From positions 1 to 64,000 of the forward strand of contig JBCCHF010000023.1 of NCBI GenBank assembly GCA_039028895.1: a DNA stretch of 64,000 nucleotides, written 5' to 3'. The DNA comes from JAHDCJ01 sp039028895. Lineage in GTDB: Bacteria > Bacteroidota > Bacteroidia > Chitinophagales > Saprospiraceae. The notes beneath the pieces were generated by a model. It made no database searches. It saw only the letters and a list, made by a program, of their open reading frames with translations, and had not been told where the DNA came from. Both the position numbers and the translations under genes were made by a program. Positions 37,215 through 44,550 of the stretch are shown here, in pieces (within the stretch, counting starts at the first letter, position 1; the number at the start of each line of letters is the position of its first letter).

Positions 37215-38357
37215 TCAGCTTTTGTCGAAAACCTCATTTCGATACATCCATTGCTTCCAACTTTCTTTTTTTATGGCTGCAGCCATCATTTCTGGAAACA
37301 GATCAGGTGTACAGGCAAAGCATGGAATATCAAGAGCCCCTAGAAAGCCGGCTACTCCCCTGTCATAAGAAGGAACACCTTCATCATCAAGTGCTAATAA
37401 GGCGATCATTTGTACACCAGTACTATTAATATCCGCAATTCGTTTTAAGAGTTCCTCCTGGTTACCACCTTCAAACAGGTCGGAAATTAAAATCATAATG
37501 GTATCAGAAGGTCGTTTCACAAGGGTTTGCGCATAAGAAAGGGCCCGGTTAATATCTGTTCCTCCCCCAAGTTGTGTTCCAAACAATAACTCCACCGGAT
37601 CATTGAGCTGATTAGTCAGATCCACTACCGAGGTGTCGAATACAATCATATGCGTTTTTAATGATCTGATGGTTGCCATTACAGCACCGAAAATACTGGC
37701 ATATACCACAGAAGATGCCATTGATCCGGATTGATCAACACAAAGAATTACATCTTTCAAGGCATTGCCTTTCCTTCCAAATCCGACAAGGTTTTCAGGT
37801 ATAATGGTTCGTAATCCTGGCTGATAATGTTTTAGATTTTTAGTAATCGTACGCCGCCAGTCAATTTCATTGAGTTTAGGTCTTCGATTAACTACTGCTC
37901 TGCTAATACTTCCTGAAATCGCTTGCTGCAATGGGCTCGCCATTTTTTTAATCAATTCATCAACTACTTTCCGAATAACAGATTTCGCTGTTTCTCTTGT
38001 TTTTGAGGGCATTACTTTATTAAGCGAAAGTAACGTGCCTACTAAGTTGACGTCAGGTTCTACTGCATCCAGCAATTCTGGTTCAAGGAGCATTTGATCC
38101 AATCCAAGTCGGTCAATGGCATCGCGTTGCATCACGCGGATAACGGATGATGGAAAATATTTTCTGATATCTCCTAGCCACCTGTTAATTCCTGGAGAAG
38201 AGCTACCTAGATTCCCGGTTCTTTCTGGTTCATATAACTGTTCAAGAGCCTCATCCATACCTTCTTCTTCATCTGATAAGGACAATGAGGCTTCAGGATC
38301 AGAGGATGCACCTAATATCAAACGCCATCTTTTTTGCATAATTTCATTTTCCATCAT
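37215..38357 (-). CDS. vWA domain protein of a MoxR-vWA operon
   Basis: A 380-residue cytosolic protein. The C-terminal half is a von Willebrand A domain with an intact metal site: Asp208, Ser210 and Ser212 in VDQSGSMA, the Thr in GGGTDI, and the Asp in ILISDLF. The N-terminal 190 residues are helical (ERTGNLGSSSPGINRWLGDIRKYF) and resemble CoxE-like vWA proteins. In MoxR systems the vWA partner works with the AAA+ ATPase in remodelling protein complexes. It is the last gene of the five-gene operon; its ATG overlaps the stop of the DUF5682 gene (ATGA), so translation is probably coupled. Confidence 0.9.
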   Translation of the reverse strand: MMENEIMQKRWRLILGASSDPEASLSLSDEEEGMDEALEQLYEPERTGNLGSSSPGINRWLGDIRKYFPSSVIRVMQRDAIDRLGLDQMLLEPELLDAVEPDVNLVGTLLSLNKVMPSKTRETAKSVIRKVVDELIKKMASPLQQAISGSISRAVVNRRPKLNEIDWRRTITKNLKHYQPGLRTIIPENLVGFGRKGNALKDVILCVDQSGSMASSVVYASIFGAVMATIRSLKTHMIVFDTSVVDLTNQLNDPVELLFGTQLGGGTDINRALSYAQTLVKRPSDTIMILISDLFEGGNQEELLKRIADINSTGVQMIALLALDDEGVPSYDRGVAGFLGALDIPCFACTPDLFPEMMAAAIKKESWKQWMYRNEVFDKS

Positions 38358-40606
38358 CCGCCCATTAATAATTTCAGTGTTGGAATCACTTTTTCAGCTC
38401 TTTCCAGGTTGATCTCAGTTGTATTTTCTTTAAATACTGAAGCAGCCATTGGACCTTTCGAGGCCAGTTTCAGCATTTGTTCTTTTTCTGGTCCAGAGAA
38501 TCTTGCAAATGAACGCCTGATCAGGGGTAAACATTCAACAAATTCTGGTTCAGGAATTCCAGCTACCCAGTCGTCTACAATTTGCCAAAGTTTTGGTTGG
38601 TGAATGAGTAATAAGCCCGACCCTACCAGGAATCCTTCGATCCATCCTGCAGACGATGCAGAATTATTGGCTGTCGATAAGCCGAAGCTTAACAAGCTAG
38701 CAGTTTCATCAACATTCAATTTTCCTTTGTCAAATAATATTCTGGTTGATGCTCCTTTTAGGATTGGGTTGATATTTTTTGCAGCAGTTAAACGGGTTAA
38801 TGCCGTTTGCCACATATCATGGAAAACGGGGTCATTCAGAATACCAATGGCCTGATTGGTTTCCATAAAATGGTTGAACATCTTGCGAGAAGTCTCCTCA
38901 TTCAGTCCGGCACAGGCTTTTGAAAGAGAGATACAAATCCTTGGTACCAACTTCTTGACTACTTTCCTGATCACTTCCTTATTCATGCCCCTTGCTGATC
39001 CTATCTGTAATATTTTGACCAGTCGTGAAAGTGATGCCATAAGGTCCTGGATATCCCGGCTTATTGCTGCAAGCTCATCGATTTTTAAAATCAATGATTC
39101 AATGACTTCTACCAGGTCTGCTTTTAAAGCAATATCGGTCAGGTCAGTAATTTTAGATAGTGAATCTGCCTTTTGAGCATTGAATTGGGTTTTATTCAGC
39201 GCTGCCTCGTATACTGTATTTCCCCACATACCGGCTTCGATAATTGCAATTGAGAAATAGACTTTCCATTCGAGGGCCCATCGCTCGTGAAAGCTGCCTT
39301 TTTTGGTTCGCGCAACTTTTTTGATCTTACCCCATTTGATCCCTAATAGCTGTAACCGATGCAATAGATGACTTACTTCGATATGGGTTTGCTCCCTGAT
39401 GTTTAACTCTTTGGTAAATTTTCCTGGTGCCTGGTATTCCTTGTTTAGTAAACCATTCTTGTTTTTTATGCACCTATGGGCCTCCAAGTCTTGCTGAAGT
39501 GGAAGTTGAGGAATTTCAGAAGAAACATTGCCAATTCTGTCTCCGATAATGAGCTTTTTCTCTATCAGCTTCATCGGTTCATCATATCCTCCACAAAAAA
39601 TACTTTTTGCGGATTCATGCAATTCTGCAATGCCTGGTATAGGCAGTTCGCGTAAAGCGGCAAGACATTCCGCTAATCTGACTGCCTCAATCACATGCGC
39701 TGAAGAAGCATCTAGATCCTCTTTACGCATTAATCGGGCCACTTGGGTCATCCAGACCAGCACTACAGCTTTGCTTTCTTCGAAAAGGAAATGATACCAG
39801 GCTGGGGAAATCACACCTGCTCCATAACCACTAAATCTGGATAGTCTTTCATAGGACCAAGGTATCCAGGTGGATTTTGTGGCAACTTTTTTCAAACCTT
39901 TGAGTAATGCCTTATCTTTTCCCACTGCCTGGTACTCCGGATCAAGTACCGGACTATGATAGGCACCACAAACAACTGCTATTTTTTCAAAACCTTCTTT
40001 TTTAGCCTGCCTGATTGATTGTCGCATAAATGCTTCCCGACGTTGTTCTGAAATAGGTTCGGGATAATCCAGGTTATCTCTTAGCAAGCCAATCATATCT
40101 TTAATAAAAGAAAAGATATGCGCTTCATGCTCACGATGTTCAAAAGATACTTCCCACCATCGCTCGCTATCTTCATAGCCAGAAAGACTGGCCAGGTACC
40201 CAAGTGGGTCTGCTGAAATCATTTCCTTTTCAAGATCCTTTGCAGGTTCGGCTTCTTCTACATTTTCAATTTGGGAACTTTCCGGCTGAGGTGCCAGACA
40301 ATAGTACTGTGGTAAGTCGATAAAGCGGACCTCAGCTTTTGTTTCAAGCCCAAATTTAATGGCTTGCCATTCCGGAGAAAACGCAGCAAAAGGGAAATAA
40401 ACAGCATCTCGTAAATTCTTCGGATTAAAGACTAGTAAGGCTACTGGCGGATCCATGGCTTTATTAGCAACATGATGGATCATATTATTGGCATCTGGCG
40501 GTCCTTCAATGAGGATCGCATCAGGCTCGAAAGCCTTTAATGCTTTTAAAAGGCTTTTTGCCGAACCTGGCCCATGATGTCTAATCCCAAAAATCTCAAG
40601 CTGCAT
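38354..40606 (-). CDS. DUF5682 family protein
   Basis: A 750-residue protein seen with MoxR/vWA partners in this operon type. The N-terminal 230 residues carry GIRHHGPGSA (His10, His11), ILIEGPPDA (Glu34) and VVCGAYHSPVLD (His217). This arrangement of paired His, Glu and a late GxxH resembles the TraB/TIKI/EreA-like hydrolase superfamily, which is an inference from motif layout. The remaining 520 residues are mainly helical with no motif I recognise. No signal peptide or membrane segment. Expected to be the effector or target-facing part of the system, but no reaction is established to my knowledge. Confidence 0.85.
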   Translation of the reverse strand: MQLEIFGIRHHGPGSAKSLLKALKAFEPDAILIEGPPDANNMIHHVANKAMDPPVALLVFNPKNLRDAVYFPFAAFSPEWQAIKFGLETKAEVRFIDLPQYYCLAPQPESSQIENVEEAEPAKDLEKEMISADPLGYLASLSGYEDSERWWEVSFEHREHEAHIFSFIKDMIGLLRDNLDYPEPISEQRREAFMRQSIRQAKKEGFEKIAVVCGAYHSPVLDPEYQAVGKDKALLKGLKKVATKSTWIPWSYERLSRFSGYGAGVISPAWYHFLFEESKAVVLVWMTQVARLMRKEDLDASSAHVIEAVRLAECLAALRELPIPGIAELHESAKSIFCGGYDEPMKLIEKKLIIGDRIGNVSSEIPQLPLQQDLEAHRCIKNKNGLLNKEYQAPGKFTKELNIREQTHIEVSHLLHRLQLLGIKWGKIKKVARTKKGSFHERWALEWKVYFSIAIIEAGMWGNTVYEAALNKTQFNAQKADSLSKITDLTDIALKADLVEVIESLILKIDELAAISRDIQDLMASLSRLVKILQIGSARGMNKEVIRKVVKKLVPRICISLSKACAGLNEETSRKMFNHFMETNQAIGILNDPVFHDMWQTALTRLTAAKNINPILKGASTRILFDKGKLNVDETASLLSFGLSTANNSASSAGWIEGFLVGSGLLLIHQPKLWQIVDDWVAGIPEPEFVECLPLIRRSFARFSGPEKEQMLKLASKGPMAASVFKENTTEINLERAEKVIPTLKLLMGG

Positions 40607-40654
40607 GGATATTCGCTTTCCCTTTCATATTCAGTTTGTTAGATAAATTGATGG

Positions 40655-41764
40655 TCAGGCCGATAAAATAGTTTTGCAGGCCCTGTAAAGGTCGCTCCAT
40701 CCTTTGCGCTCTTTGACCACTGTTTCAAGATATTCTCTCCATGCAATTACGTCCTGATTAGGATCTTTGATAATCGCCCCGGTTAGTCCTGCGGCAAGGT
40801 CAGCAGCACTTAGGGTACCATCCCCAAAATGAGCTGCCAACGCCTGACCACTATTGATCACAGAAATCGCTTCGGCTGTGCTTAATGTGCTTCCAGGAAC
40901 CTTCAATCTCGTTTTGCCATCCATGGTTTTTCCGGAACGCAATTCTCGGAAAATCGTTACCAGGCGCTTAATTTCTTTCAGGGGTGCTGCTTGGGCTGGA
41001 AGATCTAATGCCTTTCCGATTTTCTCAACTCTTGTCTTGACAATTTTTACTTCTTCTTCCAACGTGGCGGGCAATGGAAGAACTACCGTATTGAACCTGC
41101 GCTTTAAAGCGGATGACAGTTCATTAACCCCTCTGTCCCTATCGTTGGCAGTAGCAATTATATTAAATCCTTTTTGTGCCTGGACCTCCATCCCAAGTTC
41201 AGGAATGGGTAATGATTTTTCTGACAGCATGGTAATCAGCGTATCCTGAACGTCTGATGGAATTCGGGTAAGCTCTTCCACCCTTGCAATTTTTCCATGC
41301 TCCATGGCTGTCATCAATGGACTGGGTACCAATGCATTTTTTGATGGGCCCTCTGCAAGTAATCGTGCATAATTCCAACCATAACGCATAGCTTCTTCGC
41401 TCATACCTGCAGTACCTTGTACAAGTAAAGTGGAGTTTCCAGAGATGGCTGCTGCCAAATGTTCGGAAACCCAGGTTTTTGCAGTTCCAGGGATACCAAC
41501 AAGAAGCAAAGCCCTGTCAGTAGCAAGGGTAGCTACCGCAACTTCGATCAATCGCCTGTTACCAAAATACTTTGGCTCAATTTCCTGTCCGCTTTCCAAT
41601 TTCCCGCCAAGGATATATAAAACGACGGCCCATGGAGAAAGCACCCAATTTGTTGGTTTAGAACGGGTGTCCTCTTTTGCAATTGCTTTTAACTCCTCAG
41701 CAAACTGGGTCTCCGCATGGGGTCGGATAAAATTATCCTTTTGTTTTGTCGCTTTTTTTGCCAT
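40655..41764 (-). CDS. MoxR-type AAA+ ATPase
   Basis: A 369-residue AAA+ ATPase. Walker A is GIPGTAKT (Lys96 from this start). The Walker B region reads IARVEELTRIPSDVQD, where the usual Asp-Glu is Glu-Glu; sensor 1 is FNIIATANDRDRG and the arginine region ALKRRFN. It should be active as a ring that remodels partners, with the vWA protein as adaptor. I use the ATG at 41764; a TTG two codons upstream is also in frame. The gene follows the DUF5691 stop by two bases and precedes DUF5682 by 48. Confidence 0.92.
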   Translation of the reverse strand: MAKKATKQKDNFIRPHAETQFAEELKAIAKEDTRSKPTNWVLSPWAVVLYILGGKLESGQEIEPKYFGNRRLIEVAVATLATDRALLLVGIPGTAKTWVSEHLAAAISGNSTLLVQGTAGMSEEAMRYGWNYARLLAEGPSKNALVPSPLMTAMEHGKIARVEELTRIPSDVQDTLITMLSEKSLPIPELGMEVQAQKGFNIIATANDRDRGVNELSSALKRRFNTVVLPLPATLEEEVKIVKTRVEKIGKALDLPAQAAPLKEIKRLVTIFRELRSGKTMDGKTRLKVPGSTLSTAEAISVINSGQALAAHFGDGTLSAADLAAGLTGAIIKDPNQDVIAWREYLETVVKERKGWSDLYRACKTILSA

Positions 41765-41766
41765 AA

Positions 41767-43302
41767 TCAATTTTGAATATTATGATTAAATTTTTTCCTG
41801 AATTTCAGGACATCTAAAAACTCTGTTACTTCTTTTTCCCAACTCTGCCAAATTCTGGAATTCCGTGGCCAGATAAATTCAATCTTATCAACGATACGAG
41901 GATTGGACTGATAGGCGGCTTTTTTGAGCAGGCTCCTGTAGTGCCAGCCATTCCAATATCTTGAGGTTTCAAATCCCATCCACCTACTCAATGCCGCGGT
42001 TACAGATAAGGTTAACTTATTACTCCAATTAAGCTCCGTCTTTTTCAAAATCTGGCAGGCCAGGTGGCCTTCCGGAAGAAGATCTTTTTCTGATGCAATC
42101 CATTTATCTGAAACTTTCTGAAAGGCCTTTTGTGAAAGCTGTGGGAAAATTGGATTAAAATTCAAATTCTGGAACCGACTCTTTTCCTTATTGGTAAATC
42201 CAAAATCAAGGAGTGCTATCATCCAGGCTTCATTTTCGTGAAGTGCACTTGATTCAATTAAGGCCTGGACCAACATTTCACTCCATTCCGATCTTACAAA
42301 AACTCTCAGGCAATCGGCTGAATCCATTTCAAAAGCTTCTTCCCATCGGGCTGGTGGTGTGATTGAGATCATCTGTCCCAGACGACTGACTTTGACGCCA
42401 CCTTTAAACCATTGTGCGGCGGGATCAATGCCATCTCGGATCATTTCCGGAGTACATTTTTCCGGCAAGGAAACGGATAGCTTAGGTTTAGTCCCAGCGG
42501 CTCTTTTTAGAACCAGGAGTTTTTTTAAACGATTAAAAACACGAGAAGACAATTCGGAACCAGGTAACATAGCCAACAATCTAGCGGCTAGTTTTCTGAT
42601 TTCTTTGCGTCGAAAATCAAGGCAAAACTCCAGGAACGGTTCATCGCCCATACTCAGTCCAACTATCAGCAATTTCAGGAAATCCTGTTTGTCCTGTAGG
42701 CTGTCTACCTCCCAAGTAGACCTTATTAATGTAATGGCATGAGGGGGATCCGTCTCTCTTAATGACCGAATCAAATCAATTCGCTGTTTTTTATTTCCAG
42801 TCTGCCAGTATTCAAGCATGGGCTGTATGGAAAAATAATTCCAATCCGGATTCTTCGAAATGAGCCATGAGGCTTTTTCATCTAAAACTGCGTTTAACAG
42901 GTTTTGAATTGCTGGCTTTGACCTGCATATATCTAATATATCGGGAAGCATTTCATCTGGCAGGCGTTTTCCGGATGTTTTCAAAATCAATAAAAACTCA
43001 GGTAATGCGCTTTCGAATGGTCCGTACAAAATTTCTTTCAGGTCACCTGATGCTGCCAGGCCTATATCCTCTCCCGTTTTGTTACCATCAAATGCCTTTG
43101 GCTTACCTTCAAATTTTGCAGGTTTGTAACCAGCAGTTTTGAGGTGATACATGTAGGTTGCAGCCTCCAGGTATTTTTCTTCTGTGGAGACGCTATTGTC
43201 TGTCAGAAACTGTTGAATGACAGGATCTTCGATAACCCCATCCGATGTTCGGTCTGTTCCGATAAGTGCCGACTTCACCAAATTGTTCCAGGGTAGATTC
43301 AA
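41767..43302 (-). CDS. DUF5691 family protein
   Basis: A 511-residue protein recognised as DUF5691 mainly by its start LPWNNLVKSALIGTDRT and by its place between the SWIM-type and MoxR genes. It is rich in amphipathic helices (for example DFRRKEIRKLAARLLAMLPG and KLTLSVTAALSRWMGF), in HEAT-repeat style, which would suit a scaffold. No catalytic motif is visible. The start is TTG at 43302: no in-frame ATG lies between the preceding gene's stop and the conserved N-terminus. Function unknown. Confidence 0.8.
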   Translation of the reverse strand: MNLPWNNLVKSALIGTDRTSDGVIEDPVIQQFLTDNSVSTEEKYLEAATYMYHLKTAGYKPAKFEGKPKAFDGNKTGEDIGLAASGDLKEILYGPFESALPEFLLILKTSGKRLPDEMLPDILDICRSKPAIQNLLNAVLDEKASWLISKNPDWNYFSIQPMLEYWQTGNKKQRIDLIRSLRETDPPHAITLIRSTWEVDSLQDKQDFLKLLIVGLSMGDEPFLEFCLDFRRKEIRKLAARLLAMLPGSELSSRVFNRLKKLLVLKRAAGTKPKLSVSLPEKCTPEMIRDGIDPAAQWFKGGVKVSRLGQMISITPPARWEEAFEMDSADCLRVFVRSEWSEMLVQALIESSALHENEAWMIALLDFGFTNKEKSRFQNLNFNPIFPQLSQKAFQKVSDKWIASEKDLLPEGHLACQILKKTELNWSNKLTLSVTAALSRWMGFETSRYWNGWHYRSLLKKAAYQSNPRIVDKIEFIWPRNSRIWQSWEKEVTEFLDVLKFRKKFNHNIQN

Positions 43303-43306
43303 AGGT

Positions 43307-44272
43307 CTAGATTTTTAAGTTTACAAGTCGACCATCAATATGGGCAGATAAAGGAAATAATGCTTTACCATTCCATTCTCCAAACACTGAACACGGATGC
43401 CCTCCGCTAAAGGCTAATAGTTTCCAACTGGACAGATCATGATCCAGGCATGGAATGATGTTATTTTCCTGGTCAACCAGAAAAAACTGATCATCATTGA
43501 TCACGGGAAAAACATTATCCAGAAAAAATGGAAAAGTTCTCATCCACGGAGATTGGCTGATACTATGTGAATACTTAGACAAAAACTGGTCAAAATCCCG
43601 GTATCCAGGAGGCAACGTCTGAAAAGGAATAATATCATAAGGAGCTGAAAATATTCCCCGTAAGGGAATACTTCCCGGATAAAAAACAATTTCTCCTTTC
43701 AGGGTCGCACCGAAGGTGTATGATTCAGTAAACTCTCGTGCTCCGTGGGCATAATCCCTGATTTGGAGCATTTGTCCCGTGCTCGTGCCCAAAAGCCATG
43801 TTCTCCTTACTTTAAGATCTTCTTCTACGGATTCCAAAACTCCTATAATCAACCAATTATCGCTGGATTTTTGGCCGTTCAGCACATCCTCTTTTCTTAT
43901 GGAAATTCCGGCAAATGTCTTAACGTCAGTGGCTAACTCAGGAGGAAGATCATTAATCCGTCGGAAAGCCTTTATCAACATGTACAGCTGTGTCATTTTT
44001 TCCAACATCTTTGCCGGCCAATTGGGTTGACTGGCAGGGATAAGGGCCATTTGCTTGATTATCCGGTCCGCACCTTTAACCTGGCTGTCTGTCATTCTGG
44101 ACGCCATCGAAGTCCAAAAACTATAAGGCTGGCTCTCTAAAGCAGCAAGTCCCTGCCTCAGAATGTCAATCATCCATGTTTCAAGATCATTCAAACCACT
44201 CAACATACGAGCATGCCTTTTGGCTTCTCTTTTTTGTTTGGCAATTTGTTTTTTTTGATCCTCCGGAGTCAT
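43307..44272 (-). CDS. SWIM-family-like protein lacking the SWIM zinc finger
   Basis: A 321-residue protein that matches only the part of operon-linked SWIM zinc-finger proteins that comes after the finger: the helical LETWMIDILRQGLAAL followed by SFWTSMASRMTDSQVKGADR, then a beta-rich C-terminal region (FTESYTFGATLKGEIVFYPGS). The two Cys residues (NIIPCLD, GHPCSVF) cannot form the CxCxnCxH finger. A TGA lies immediately before the ATG in frame, so the start cannot be extended. It is the first gene of the MoxR/vWA operon. Either the finger was lost or is supplied by another protein. Confidence 0.75.
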   Translation of the reverse strand: MTPEDQKKQIAKQKREAKRHARMLSGLNDLETWMIDILRQGLAALESQPYSFWTSMASRMTDSQVKGADRIIKQMALIPASQPNWPAKMLEKMTQLYMLIKAFRRINDLPPELATDVKTFAGISIRKEDVLNGQKSSDNWLIIGVLESVEEDLKVRRTWLLGTSTGQMLQIRDYAHGAREFTESYTFGATLKGEIVFYPGSIPLRGIFSAPYDIIPFQTLPPGYRDFDQFLSKYSHSISQSPWMRTFPFFLDNVFPVINDDQFFLVDQENNIIPCLDHDLSSWKLLAFSGGHPCSVFGEWNGKALFPLSAHIDGRLVNLKI

Positions 44273-44297
44273 TCAAAATTATTTTTGTTTGATGCTA

Positions 44298-44331
44298 TAA
44301 AGATAAGAAAAATATAACTATTTTGCGCAAA
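44298..44331 (-). promoter_or_regulatory. probable promoter of the MoxR-vWA operon
   Basis: On the minus strand TTTG (44331-44328), 22 bases, then TATCTTTA (44305-44298), which differs from TAnnTTTG only at the last base. The leader to the first ATG would be about 20 bases. Confidence 0.5.
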
Positions 44332-44550
44332 AATTAATAAGTTTAAACAAAAAAATTACACTAATACATTGTTAGTATTGTCCCAAAAACAAGTACATCA
44401 AACACTAATATCAACAATAATGATTATGGAAAGTATAAATTTTGGGAACGAATACGGCATGAAATTCGTAATTCAAATGTAGGATATTTTTACTTTCTTG
44501 TAGATAGTCCACAATTCGGATAATTTGTCAACAGTTCTCAACCTCTGAAA

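Noticed and set aside
44360..44420. Repeated ACACTAATA before the GH3-beta-lactamase gene
   Set aside because: Only two nine-base copies in an A/T-rich spacer; easily due to chance.
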